A stretch of 64,000 nucleotides of DNA, taken from assembly GCA_938075455.1 (NCBI GenBank), contig CALJHN010000010.1:62001-126000 (forward strand), read 5' to 3'. Positions within the stretch are counted from its first letter, which is position 1. Each line of letters starts with the position of its first letter. The notes under the pieces are model-generated. The model had not been told where the DNA came from and did no database searches. It saw only the letters and a program-made list of their open reading frames with translations. This DNA is from an uncultured Flavobacteriales bacterium (GTDB lineage: Bacteria > Bacteroidota > Bacteroidia > Flavobacteriales_D > Parvicellaceae). Of this stretch, positions 1-8,872 are shown piece after piece. The position numbers and the translations under genes were made by a program.

Positions 1-312
1 TCTGTGGAAGTTTGCCCATTTTTGAAGTGCTATTAACGTATTTTCTACCACCAAGTAGCCCGCATCATTCTTTATTTTTAAAGGAGTTTCGTGAGTTATA
101 AATTGCTTTATACCATTTTCATAAACTTGGTTAATGTACTTATGCCCGTCGTTGAAATTTGTTTTAAATGCCAAAAATACATGATCATTGTCTTGAACAA
201 ATCTTCTACTATCGTAATGAACATTACTAATGGGTGAATCAATATTTCCTATGCATTTTCCCCCGGTTATTTTAGAAATATCTCTAAGAGTATATGAGTT
301 GTTTATCTGCAA
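1..312 (-). CDS. murF: MurF-type ligase, N-terminal part (probably MurF-alanine racemase fusion), runs off the window
   Basis: Reading the reverse strand from a TTG at 312 gives 104 codons open to base 1. The residues match the N-terminal domain of UDP-N-acetylmuramoyl-tripeptide:D-Ala-D-Ala ligase: a start like YTLRDISKITGG, then YDSRR, then the segment VFLAFKTNFNDGHKYI. This domain binds the UDP part of the substrate; the cytoplasmic enzyme adds D-Ala-D-Ala to the peptidoglycan precursor. In Bacteroidota MurF is usually fused to alanine racemase, but the C-terminal half lies outside, so the fusion is inference. An in-frame TAG at 322-324 leaves TTG 312 as the first usual start codon, and the first residues fit the family start. 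Divergent from the gene at 434. Confidence 0.85.
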   Translation of the reverse strand, partial: MQINNSYTLRDISKITGGKCIGNIDSPISNVHYDSRRFVQDNDHVFLAFKTNFNDGHKYINQVYENGIKQFITHETPLKIKNDAGYLVVENTLIALQKWANFHR

Positions 313-433
313 TTTTTTGAACTAATAGTTTGTTAACGAATAAATTAAACAAAATGTTATGTTGATAACATTCAAACGAGGACATTAATATATTATGCAA
401 AAATATTGAATTTTATATTGAAATCTTAATATT
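313..433. other. Divergent intergenic region with small inverted repeat
   Basis: This A+T-rich spacer separates the murF-type gene from the gene at 434. A perfect inverted repeat TGTTAT-GTTG-ATAACA lies at 355-370. I see no exact TAnnTTTG promoter box on either strand, although both genes need a promoter here. The repeat is short enough to be chance. Confidence 0.35.
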
Positions 434-1054
434 ATGAATGAGTTTAATTTTAAATCCTTAGAAAGTTTAGCAAGTGAGCTGAAAGAAGGAGTCTTTAAAA
501 TAAATAGCGGAGCTCTTAGTTCAGAAGATATTCTTTCTCTTTTGGATTCATCAAGACAGTTACATGAAAGGCTTGCGGTTTTGCAGTATCTACTAGAAAA
601 ATCTCCAAAGAAAGAATCGGGTTCAGAAAAAAAGAAGAAAGAAGAGTCAACTGATGTTGAGGAAAATCAAATTAATTTAATAGACGTAATTGTTGAGGAA
701 GAAGCTAAAACAGAAAAAGCAGATATAAATATTTCAAGTGATTTTAAGTCTGTAAATGAAATACATTCAGATAGTCCACAAACATCTTTAGCCGATCAAT
801 TTGGTCAACAACCAATTTCTGACTTAACTAAAGAAATAGGCATTAATGAAAAGTATTTAATAACAGAAAATTTATTTTCTGGTGATAGTCAGGCTTGTTC
901 AACTGCAATTAAGGAATTGAATGAATTTCAAAATATGGAACAGGCAAGTGATTTTTTCAAAAATTCATTGTCTAAAAAACACAATTGGAACTCAAATTCA
1001 AATCAAGTAAAAAGATTAATTAATTTGATAGAAAGAAGATACCAAATTAAATGA
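434..1054 (+). CDS. Conserved Bacteroidota protein of unknown function
   Basis: A 206-residue soluble protein with no signal peptide or membrane segment. The N-terminal 60 residues look helical, residues about 60-120 are a low-complexity charged linker rich in Lys and Glu, and the C-terminal 90 residues form a compact domain with the block QPISDLTKEIGINEKYL, then FSGD. From memory, that C-terminal block (QPISDL..IGIN..FLF..LF.GD) recurs in unnamed flavobacterial proteins. Its stop codon overlaps the start of the M28 peptidase (ATGA), which indicates co-transcription and coupled translation. No function can be assigned. Confidence 0.75.
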   Translation: MNEFNFKSLESLASELKEGVFKINSGALSSEDILSLLDSSRQLHERLAVLQYLLEKSPKKESGSEKKKKEESTDVEENQINLIDVIVEEEAKTEKADINISSDFKSVNEIHSDSPQTSLADQFGQQPISDLTKEIGINEKYLITENLFSGDSQACSTAIKELNEFQNMEQASDFFKNSLSKKHNWNSNSNQVKRLINLIERRYQIK

Positions 1055-2289
1055 TTAGATTTTTTTTAATTCTTGCCTTTCTTTTTTCTATTGAAGTTCA
1101 GTCTCAAACCCTAAGTTTTTCTAAATATGTTGACACGCTTTGTAGCAATTACTTTATGGGCAGAGGTTATGTTAAGGATGGACACTTAAAAACTGCAAAA
1201 TTTTTAGAAGAAAAGTTTAAAAAAATTAATTTGAAACCTCTTAGCAGCGGTAAATATATTCAGTACTTTAATATAGATGTGAATACTTTCCCATATCCAA
1301 TTGAATTGAAATTAGATAACAAAATATTGACACCAGGAAAAGACTTTATGATAGCTCCTGAGTCCAGAGGTGCCAAAGCAACCTATAATGTCTTAAATGC
1401 TGACTTAAATAATTGGAAATCTTTTTTAAATTCAAAAAAAGATTTTAGGGAGACAATGGTTTGTTTAGATGTATCTAATATTTTAAATAAAGATACCATT
1501 TTGATGTATAAAGAGTTACGAAATATTTTGAATAAAATCTTTCCAGTGTTATGGATTTCAAATGAAAAATTAGAGTGGTCTATTGAAGACAAAGCTTCAA
1601 ATTTGCCATTGATAAAAATAGCAAGTAAATCAGTGAATTATGACTTTTCAAAAGCTCAGCTAAATATTGAAAATAAATTTCAAAAAGGCCTAAAGACTCA
1701 GAATGTTATAGGGATGGTGAGTGGAAGAAGAAAAAAATCTATAATTATTTCTGCCCATTATGATCATTTGGGAATGATGGGGCAAGTTAAATTCCCTGGT
1801 GCTAATGACAATGCAAGTGGAGTGAGTTTATTACTTAATTTAGCTTCCTATTACTCAATAAACCCCCATAAATACAATATTATTTTTATTTGTTTTGGTG
1901 CTGAAGAAGCTGGTTTAAAAGGCTCTAAGTATTTTACAGAACATCCACTACTAGATTTGAAAAAAGTTAGTTTTCTAATTAATTTAGATATAGTAGGTAC
2001 AGGAGAGGAAGGCATTGCAATTGTAAATGCTATTGAAGAAAATAAAGCCGCTAAAAAAATCGGCAAAATAAATACAAGATTAAATTATTTTAAAAAAATT
2101 AAAATTCGTGGCCAATCACCAAATTCTGACCATTACTGGTTTTCACATCACCAAGTCCCCTCAATTTTTATTTATACTATGGGTGGAATTCAAGCCTATC
2201 ACGATCCGCTGGATAAGTCAGAGACCTTGCCTTTAAATAAAATACAAGACTTATACCATCTTATTATAGATTTTTTAAATGAATTTTGA
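1051..2289 (+). CDS. Secreted M28-family zinc metallopeptidase
   Basis: A 412-residue protein with an N-terminal signal peptide (hydrophobic residues 3-14, then VQSQ). The M28 metal site is complete: H236 and D238 in HYDHLG, the bridging D253 in GANDNASG, the catalytic pair E285-E286 in GAEEAGLKGS, D313 in NLDIVG, and H384 in YHDPLDKSE. Family members are co-catalytic di-zinc aminopeptidases or carboxypeptidases acting in the periplasm or outside the cell. The start overlaps the upstream stop by 4 bases. It converges on the EamA gene with a 9-base gap and no visible terminator. The exact substrate cannot be read from the sequence. Confidence 0.9.
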   Translation: MIRFFLILAFLFSIEVQSQTLSFSKYVDTLCSNYFMGRGYVKDGHLKTAKFLEEKFKKINLKPLSSGKYIQYFNIDVNTFPYPIELKLDNKILTPGKDFMIAPESRGAKATYNVLNADLNNWKSFLNSKKDFRETMVCLDVSNILNKDTILMYKELRNILNKIFPVLWISNEKLEWSIEDKASNLPLIKIASKSVNYDFSKAQLNIENKFQKGLKTQNVIGMVSGRRKKSIIISAHYDHLGMMGQVKFPGANDNASGVSLLLNLASYYSINPHKYNIIFICFGAEEAGLKGSKYFTEHPLLDLKKVSFLINLDIVGTGEEGIAIVNAIEENKAAKKIGKINTRLNYFKKIKIRGQSPNSDHYWFSHHQVPSIFIYTMGGIQAYHDPLDKSETLPLNKIQDLYHLIIDFLNEF

Positions 2290-2298
2290 TGGGTCTTT

Positions 2299-3195
2299 TT
2301 ATTTAGGTTTTTGAGATTTAGACTTTATTAGATAAATTCCACAAAAAATTACTAGACATAAATAAAATTGAACTATTCCAAAACTTTCTCCATCTATAAC
2401 ACCCCAAAATATTGCTACTATTGGAATTAAGTAAGTTACTGAAGATGCAAATACAGATGATGTTTCTTTAATCAATAGATTAAAAACCCAAAAAGCCAAT
2501 CCACTTCCTAAAATCCCAAGAATATTTATAAAAATAAAATTCAAATAATTGGGATCGTTATATATCAAATTATTTGTAAAATCTGTCTGAAAAAAAAGAA
2601 AAAGCCCAGCTATTGGACCAATAAATATAAAAGACCAACTGGTAATTTTTAAGGCAGGAATATCTTTAAGATAAGTTTTAATAATGTTTATGTTTAAGGC
2701 GTAGCAAGCTGATCCTAAAACTGGAAATAAAGCATATAAAATTGAGCTAGAAAAAATATTTTCTCCAGTACTTAAAAGTATTAGACTAGTTGCTCCAATT
2801 AAGCCAACTATAACACCAATTACTGATCTAAAATTTGTTTTTTGCTTGAATAGTACCACTCCAAATAAAAGTGTGAAAAGAGGAGTAATAGAATTTAATA
2901 TTCCGTTTAAAGAACTATCTATTTTGGTCTGTGCTTTAATAAACAAAAAATAGGGTATTACACTTCCTATTATGGCAGATAATAGAAGAACAAACCCAGT
3001 TTTCTTTTTTATTTTGAAAAAACTTTTAATTCCAAGAGGAAAGAAAACAAGAAATACAATAAATATTCTGTAAAGTGTTATTTCTATGGGCGAGTAAGTA
3101 GTTAAGGCTTTTTTCATTAAAATAAATGAACTTCCCCATATTATACCTAAAACACAAAGTATTAAAATCTGATTAATTTTTTTTGAAAAATCCAT
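2299..3195 (-). CDS. EamA/DMT-family inner-membrane transporter
   Basis: A 298-residue protein with about ten hydrophobic segments in two similar halves, the layout of the drug/metabolite transporter (EamA) family. The first segment carries the typical LGIIWGSSFILMKKAL pattern and each half begins with a conserved small-residue helix. Members export metabolites, amino acids or drugs; the substrate is unknown here. The ATG directly follows the stop codon of the upstream nitroreductase gene (TAAATG), so the two genes form an operon on the minus strand. Confidence 0.88.
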   Translation of the reverse strand: MDFSKKINQILILCVLGIIWGSSFILMKKALTTYSPIEITLYRIFIVFLVFFPLGIKSFFKIKKKTGFVLLLSAIIGSVIPYFLFIKAQTKIDSSLNGILNSITPLFTLLFGVVLFKQKTNFRSVIGVIVGLIGATSLILLSTGENIFSSSILYALFPVLGSACYALNINIIKTYLKDIPALKITSWSFIFIGPIAGLFLFFQTDFTNNLIYNDPNYLNFIFINILGILGSGLAFWVFNLLIKETSSVFASSVTYLIPIVAIFWGVIDGESFGIVQFYLCLVIFCGIYLIKSKSQKPK

Positions 3196-3825
3196 TTAGT
3201 CAACCTCAAATATATCTTTTGTAGCTTTTCTAACTTTTTTATAGTACTGAGAATTATCAGTTTCAGATCTGTATCCAATAGCAGCAACCACTCCTGCACT
3301 CAAGCTTTTTTTATCAATGTCTAGATAATCATTGTATTTTGAAGTGTCGAATCCCTCAATAGGACAAGAATCTATTTTTAGAGAAGCACATGCAGTCATT
3401 AAATGAGTCAAAGCGATATAAAGCTGATTTTTCGTCCATTCAGAAATTTCTTCAGAACTTTTATTTAGCAGGGTTTTTTTTAAAAAGTCACCATATCCTT
3501 TGTTCTTTTCAATTGGTATTTCTTGACTTAGCGATTTATTTTCTATATAAGAGTCAATGTCTTTATCAAATACTTTAGTAGAATTACAAAATATGAAAAG
3601 ATGTGAAGCATCAGAAACTTGAGACTGGTTAAAAGAAAATTTTCTTAATGCCTCTTTTTTAAGCTGATTTTCAATGATAATTACTTTAAATAATTGTAAT
3701 CCATAAGAAGTTGGAGCAAGACGAACAGACTCTTTAATTATTTCTATATCAGATATTGAAATTTTCTTATCGGGATTAAATTTTTTAGTAGCATATCTCC
3801 ACTTGTAATATTCGATTATATCCAT
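3196..3825 (-). CDS. NAD(P)H-dependent nitroreductase-family flavoenzyme
   Basis: A 209-residue FMN-dependent oxidoreductase. The N-terminus DIIEYYKWRYATKKF followed by RLAPTSYGLQLFKV is the nitroreductase signature, in which the Arg and Ser residues near the start bind FMN phosphate. The C-terminal part has VVAAIGYRSETD, the second FMN-binding block. It resembles the NfsB-like group that reduces nitroaromatics, quinones or similar acceptors; the physiological substrate is unknown. It is the first gene of a two-gene operon with an EamA exporter. A one-mismatch promoter box lies 19 bases upstream of the start. Confidence 0.88.
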   Translation of the reverse strand: MDIIEYYKWRYATKKFNPDKKISISDIEIIKESVRLAPTSYGLQLFKVIIIENQLKKEALRKFSFNQSQVSDASHLFIFCNSTKVFDKDIDSYIENKSLSQEIPIEKNKGYGDFLKKTLLNKSSEEISEWTKNQLYIALTHLMTACASLKIDSCPIEGFDTSKYNDYLDIDKKSLSAGVVAAIGYRSETDNSQYYKKVRKATKDIFEVD

Positions 3826-3844
3826 ATTTGGCCCAATATTACCA

Positions 3845-3852
3845 CAAATAAA
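3845..3852 (-). promoter_or_regulatory. Possible -7 box for the nitroreductase operon
   Basis: On the minus strand TTTATTTG, one mismatch from TAnnTTTG, ends 19 bases before the nitroreductase ATG. That spacing equals the one seen at gyrB, ssb and rpsU. No clear -33 element is visible. Confidence 0.35.
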
Positions 3853-3954
3853 GTTCTCAATGTCTTTTGTTAGATAATTTCATTGTAATTTAATACAACG
3901 TAGTAAAAGTATGTTGTCAAAACATATATTAAAATTGAAAATTAATTATTAAAA

Positions 3955-5676
3955 ATGGAGACTAGAAAATATCAATGGAAAAAGAAAGAAGTTGACCAAC
4001 CAACAAGCCTCCATTTAGCCAAAGAACTGAATGTTTCTAAAGTTATTTCAGATATTTTAGTTGCAAGAGGAATTCATGATTTTGATTCTGCGAAAAATTA
4101 TTTCAGGCCTAATGAAACACAATTTCAGGATGGTTTTTTAATGAAAGGAATGAACGTTTCTGTAGATAGATTGAATAAAGCTATTTCCAATCATCAAACT
4201 ATTCTTGTTTACGGAGACTACGATGTGGATGGAACATGTTCAGTTGCTATGATGGTTCGTTTTTTAAAACAACTAAAAGCCAAAGTTTTGTATTACCAAC
4301 CTCATCGAGAAACTGAAGGTTATGGTATATCATTAAAAAGTGTAGAGTGGTCTAAAGAAAATAAAATTGATTTAATAATCGCTTTAGATTGTGGAATTAA
4401 AGATTTTCTTGCTGCAGAAGCGTATACTAGTGAAAATATTGATTTAATTATTTGTGACCACCACAATCCTTCCATAACACTTCCAAATGCATTTTCAATA
4501 CTAAATCCTAAGCAAAATGATTGTACTTATCCATTTAAAGAGCTCTGCGGATGTGCTGTGGGTTTAAAGCTTATTCAAAGTTATGTCCAAAAGTTTTATT
4601 TAAAACTTGACTTAAGCCCGTATTTTCAGTTAGCAGCTGTTGCATCTGCTGCAGACGTAGTTCCCTTAATTAATGAAAATAGGCTTATTACATATTTGGG
4701 GCTTTTAGAAATAAATAAAAATCCAATTGAACCATTTGCTTTACTTTTTTCAAAATTGAATAAGTTAAACGAAATTAATCTTAGGGATTTGATTTTTAAA
4801 ATTGCCCCAAGAATAAATGCAGCAGGAAGATTAGATACCGCATTATTGGCTACAAAATATTTGATATCCAATTCTGAAGAATCCATTCAAGGACTAAATA
4901 AAATTGAAACTATTAATGAAGAACGTAGAAAATTAGATGAATTAATAACTCAGCAAGCGTTAAAAGATTTGGATAGGCAACCTGAAAATAGATTTACTAA
5001 TTTAATTTTCTCAGATAGTTGGCACAAAGGGGTAGTTGGAATTGTGGCATCAAGAATTATTGAAATTTATTATAAGCCAACCATTGTTTTATGTGGTAAA
5101 GGTGATATCATCACTGGTTCTGCTAGATCTGTAAAAGGATTTGACATATATAATGTATTAGAAAATTTGAAACATTATTTTGTAAGATTTGGAGGCCATA
5201 AATATGCAGCAGGTCTGAGTCTGAAAAAAGAAAATTTAGCGTCATTTAAGGAAGATTTTGAAAATGAAGTTGGAAAATATATTCAAGAGAAAGATCTTAT
5301 TCCAGAAATTAATATTGATTCTGAGCTTTCTTTAAACCAACTTTTTAAAGGAATCAATAATCAATCATTACCTAAAATTTATAGAATTTTAAAGCAAATG
5401 GAACCATTTGGTATTGGCAATCAAAAACCAGTTTTTCTTTTTAAAAGACTATTTCTTGAAAGTCCCGCTAGAATAGTTGGTGAAAAGCATTTAAAGTTTA
5501 TTTTTTCAGATTCTTCTAAGAAAAATAAAATTGATGGTATTTGGTTTAATAGTCTTTTTTTTTTTAAAATTCTAAAAGACCATGAGACTATGGATGTTGT
5601 AGGTACCATTGATGAGAATTATTTTCGAGGCAATAGAACCTTGCAAATAATTATTAAAGATATAAGAGTTAATTAA
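3955..5676 (+). CDS. recJ: Single-stranded-DNA-specific exonuclease RecJ
   Basis: A 573-residue cytoplasmic 5'-3' ssDNA exonuclease of recombination and mismatch repair. The DHH-family metal motifs are intact: YGDYDVDGT (residues 86-94), LDCGIKD, and the DHH triad at 168-170 within CDHHNP. The DHHA1 domain carries the GGHKYAAGLSL block near residue 413. Length is normal for the family. ATG 3955 is the first start giving the family N-terminus. The last four bases overlap the end of the convergent mscS-type gene. A run of 11 T near codons 534-537 keeps the frame. TAAAATTG at 3930-3937 is a weak promoter-like match. Confidence 0.95.
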   Translation: METRKYQWKKKEVDQPTSLHLAKELNVSKVISDILVARGIHDFDSAKNYFRPNETQFQDGFLMKGMNVSVDRLNKAISNHQTILVYGDYDVDGTCSVAMMVRFLKQLKAKVLYYQPHRETEGYGISLKSVEWSKENKIDLIIALDCGIKDFLAAEAYTSENIDLIICDHHNPSITLPNAFSILNPKQNDCTYPFKELCGCAVGLKLIQSYVQKFYLKLDLSPYFQLAAVASAADVVPLINENRLITYLGLLEINKNPIEPFALLFSKLNKLNEINLRDLIFKIAPRINAAGRLDTALLATKYLISNSEESIQGLNKIETINEERRKLDELITQQALKDLDRQPENRFTNLIFSDSWHKGVVGIVASRIIEIYYKPTIVLCGKGDIITGSARSVKGFDIYNVLENLKHYFVRFGGHKYAAGLSLKKENLASFKEDFENEVGKYIQEKDLIPEINIDSELSLNQLFKGINNQSLPKIYRILKQMEPFGIGNQKPVFLFKRLFLESPARIVGEKHLKFIFSDSSKKNKIDGIWFNSLFFFKILKDHETMDVVGTIDENYFRGNRTLQIIIKDIRVN

Positions 5677-6794
5677 TCTTTATTTTTTCTTGAATCAGAA
5701 ACAATGTGAAGATCTCTCTGAGGATAAGGGATTTTTATTTTGTTATTTCTAAATTCTTGATCAATTGTTAGTCTTATATCACTTTTAATATTTACAATTT
5801 CCCAAGTTTGTTGTGCCCAGAAATAAACTTTAAATCTGAGTGCATGATCTCCAAAATCTTCTAATTCTATAGTAATGTTCCTTCTTTTTTCTACTAGTGG
5901 ATGTTTCAAGGCACTTTGGTAAAGAATTTCTTTTACCATTTGGGTATCAGAACCATAACCCACTCCGACAGAAATATTAAACCTTGTTACTTTATCACTA
6001 ATAGTCCAATTAATTACCATTTCAGTAGTTAAGGAATTATTTGGAACTATAATTGTTTTACCGTCTAATGTTTTTAGTTGAGAGGTTCTAATAAAAATAT
6101 TATCTACTTTACAAATTTCATGATTGGGCATTTCTACCACGTCTCCTACTTTTATGCTGCCATCAAAAAGTAAAATAATGCCTGAAAAAACATCTGAAAT
6201 TTGGTTTTGAAGGGAAAGTGTAAGTCCTAAACCTAAAGCAGCAATCCCCGCTGTTAAAAAAGTGATATCTATTCCGACTCCTTGAATAGCTACAATGGCT
6301 GCAATTAAATAAATCACATATTTACTTAGTTGAGTTACAGTATAAGTACCACCTTCATCAATCCATTTTTTCTCCCTAGTAGATCTGTGAATTAAAACTC
6401 TAAAAACACTTATGGATATTTTAGAAATTATAATTACAAAAATTAAGTAAAAAAGTTTACCAATAGTAAAACTAAACCTTTGGTAAACGCCATTAATTTT
6501 TTCTTCAGAGTCGAATCCAAATAATTCTAGATGTGAAATATTGCTAATTGAAAATTCTTCATGCCCAATTATCAGAGATTCTAGAGCAAGAATACTACAT
6601 ATAAGTAAAAGAACTTGCTTTATTAATTTTTTGATATTTTTTTCTCTTCCTTCAACGAGCCAACCTTTTTGTTTTAAAAATCTTTCTAAGTTTTTATTTA
6701 TCCAGTTGTTTAAAATTAGCCAAACCAGAACAACTACGCCGAAGAGACTTAAATTAAGAAGATGTTCTAAACTAAAATAATCTATAAAAGCCAT
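5673..6794 (-). CDS. MscS-family small-conductance mechanosensitive channel
   Basis: A 373-residue inner-membrane protein. Hydrophobic segments occur near residues 13-28, 50-65, 105-125 and 150-170. The pore-lining helix follows with the Gly/Ala-rich pattern TAGIAALGLGLTLSLQNQI, the hallmark of MscS TM3. The beta domain with GDVVEM and VDNIFIRTSQLKTLDGKTIIVPN follows directly. Such channels open on hypo-osmotic shock to release solutes. The gene lies 3 bases downstream of dnaG on the same strand and is probably co-transcribed with it. Confidence 0.93.
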   Translation of the reverse strand: MAFIDYFSLEHLLNLSLFGVVVLVWLILNNWINKNLERFLKQKGWLVEGREKNIKKLIKQVLLLICSILALESLIIGHEEFSISNISHLELFGFDSEEKINGVYQRFSFTIGKLFYLIFVIIISKISISVFRVLIHRSTREKKWIDEGGTYTVTQLSKYVIYLIAAIVAIQGVGIDITFLTAGIAALGLGLTLSLQNQISDVFSGIILLFDGSIKVGDVVEMPNHEICKVDNIFIRTSQLKTLDGKTIIVPNNSLTTEMVINWTISDKVTRFNISVGVGYGSDTQMVKEILYQSALKHPLVEKRRNITIELEDFGDHALRFKVYFWAQQTWEIVNIKSDIRLTIDQEFRNNKIKIPYPQRDLHIVSDSRKNKD

Positions 6795-6797
6795 AAT

Positions 6798-8732
6798 TTA
6801 TTGTGTTACAATAATACCCAATTCATTGGCAAATATATTGCGTACTTTGATTAATTCCTTAATTTCTTTGATTATTGATTCATTAGATTCATTGGAATCT
6901 ATCTCTTTTAGTGCTTGTTGCTTCTCTAAAATAAGATTTTCGGTGACTCTTAGTTTAAAAATAAAAACAGACTCTTCAGCTGCTTGTTTTAAACGATCAG
7001 ACTCAATTTTTGTATGAATTTGGTGTTTGTTTTTCCAATTTTCACTTAAAATATTCTGCGAAGTTGTTAAGTCTGCAACTAGACTAGTTAAATTTGGATT
7101 TTGTACAAAATGTTGTTCATTTAATACTAGTCCTTTTTCTAGACCTTCTAAAAACTCATTAAAAATCAACTGATATTTCTCATTTTTGTAGGAAAGTTTG
7201 TCTGATAAAATTTCTTCTACAATAAATTGTGCTAAAGGATATTCTACAGTTGATTTTTCATTTTCATTTAACACCTCTACTTTAATTGAGTGTGCTCCAT
7301 AACTCAACATTAGTCTTATTAAGTCTTGCTCTTGGTTGCTCAAATCGTGTTTAACTCCCTTTTGAAATGTTTTACTAGGTAAGTTTTTCGGACTTACATA
7401 TGGAAGAGAATTGGGAGATTGTGGCTCTCTTTTAGAACGTAATTTTTTTTGAACCTCAGTAATAAGAAGTTGCTCATCCATTTCAAATATTTGAGCAGTT
7501 TTTTTAATATATACCGATCGAGATACTGCATCTGGAATAATAGAAATGGAAGTAATTATATCATTAATAGTTTTAGAAATATTTATCGGATCGTTCTTTG
7601 TTTTTTCGAGTAAGTGATTTGCTTTAAAAGAAATAAAGTCAATTTGTTGATCATTTAAATAAGATCTAAAATCTTCATTAGATAGTTTATGTGAATAACT
7701 ATCAGGATCTTCATCTTCTGGAAACAAAACTACTTTGACACTTAAACCAGCTTTTAATAACATGTCCACCCCTCTAAAAGAAGCGTTAATTCCAGCTGGA
7801 TCGCTATCGTATAGAATTACAACATTATTAGTAAATCTTTTTATCAGCCTAATTTGACCATCTGTTAACGATGTTCCACTTGAAGCAACAGCATTTTTCA
7901 CCCCGTTATGGTGAAGAGAAACAACATCGGTATATCCTTCAACAAGCAAACAAGAATCACTTTTAATAATTTCACTCTTGGATTGGAATAGTCCATACAA
8001 GACATTACTCTTGTTGAATATTTCGCTTTCAGGGGAGTTGAAGTATTTTGCAACTTTCTTATCAGTTCTTAAAGTTCTTCCTCCAAATCCAATTATTCTG
8101 CCTGTTAAATTATGAATTGGAAAAATTATCCTTCCTCTAAAAAAATCATAGGTGCCTTTTTCTCCTTCCTTAATTAATCCAGATTTTTTTAATGGCTCAA
8201 GGCTGTAGTTAGAATTTTTTGCTTCATTTTCAAGTGCATTATAATCATCTGGTGAGTAACCAATTTCAAACTCGTCTATTGTCTTTAGATTGTAACCCCT
8301 TTTTTTCAAATAGGATAATCCAACTGATTTTCCTTCATTGGTTTCCTTTAAAGATTTTTTGAAAAACTCATTAGCAAATTGGTGGGCTAAATACAAACCT
8401 TCCTTTTGGTGCTTTGCTGCAATTTGTTCTTCAGTTTCTTGAGTTTCTTCAATTTCAATATTATATTTATTGGCAAGCCACCTTAGTGCTTCAGGATAGG
8501 ATAAATGTTCGTGTTCCATTAAAAAGGAGACTACATTTCCTCCTTTTCCAGAGCTAAAGTCTTTAAATATCCTTTTCCCAGGAGAAACCATAAATGAGGG
8601 TGTTTTTTCATTTGCAAACGGGCTTAGACCTTTAAAATTTGAGCCTGATTTTTTCAAATTAATAAAATCCCCAATAACTTCTACTATATCTGCAGAATCA
8701 AAAATTTTTGCTATTGTTTCTTGTGGAATCAA
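6798..8732 (-). CDS. dnaG: DNA primase DnaG with degenerate zinc-binding domain
   Basis: A 644-residue primase that makes RNA primers for replication. The order is N-terminal CHC2-type domain (residues 1-100), catalytic Toprim core (EGYTDVVSLHHNGV, then YDSDPAG), then a long C-terminal helicase-interaction region. The four zinc ligands expected in CPFH...CFGC are S37, A40, D58 and S61, so the fold is recognisable but cannot bind zinc in the usual way. I recall the same loss in other Flavobacteriia primases. The start is TTG at 8732, required to keep the conserved first 20 residues. No standard promoter box is exact, but TTAATTTG overlaps the start region. Confidence 0.94.
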   Translation of the reverse strand: MIPQETIAKIFDSADIVEVIGDFINLKKSGSNFKGLSPFANEKTPSFMVSPGKRIFKDFSSGKGGNVVSFLMEHEHLSYPEALRWLANKYNIEIEETQETEEQIAAKHQKEGLYLAHQFANEFFKKSLKETNEGKSVGLSYLKKRGYNLKTIDEFEIGYSPDDYNALENEAKNSNYSLEPLKKSGLIKEGEKGTYDFFRGRIIFPIHNLTGRIIGFGGRTLRTDKKVAKYFNSPESEIFNKSNVLYGLFQSKSEIIKSDSCLLVEGYTDVVSLHHNGVKNAVASSGTSLTDGQIRLIKRFTNNVVILYDSDPAGINASFRGVDMLLKAGLSVKVVLFPEDEDPDSYSHKLSNEDFRSYLNDQQIDFISFKANHLLEKTKNDPINISKTINDIITSISIIPDAVSRSVYIKKTAQIFEMDEQLLITEVQKKLRSKREPQSPNSLPYVSPKNLPSKTFQKGVKHDLSNQEQDLIRLMLSYGAHSIKVEVLNENEKSTVEYPLAQFIVEEILSDKLSYKNEKYQLIFNEFLEGLEKGLVLNEQHFVQNPNLTSLVADLTTSQNILSENWKNKHQIHTKIESDRLKQAAEESVFIFKLRVTENLILEKQQALKEIDSNESNESIIKEIKELIKVRNIFANELGIIVTQ

Positions 8733-8849
8733 ATTAATTTTTTAGAATAAAATTATTAGTTTACAATATAAAAATACGAATAGTTCATATTACACAATGC
8801 AATTTTAAAAAAATGCATCAACAATTAGCCATAGATTTTTAATTACCTA

Positions 8850-8857
8850 TACATTTG
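8850..8857 (+). promoter_or_regulatory. TAnnTTTG promoter box of the acyl-CoA dehydrogenase gene
   Basis: TACATTTG matches the Bacteroidota -7 consensus TAnnTTTG exactly and lies 15 bases before ATG 8873. A TTG inside the box (8855-8857) is in frame with the gene and could be mistaken for its start. The expected transcription start, about 6 bases downstream of the box, rules that TTG out. Confidence 0.65.
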
Positions 8858-8872
8858 TATAAAATTAACAAA

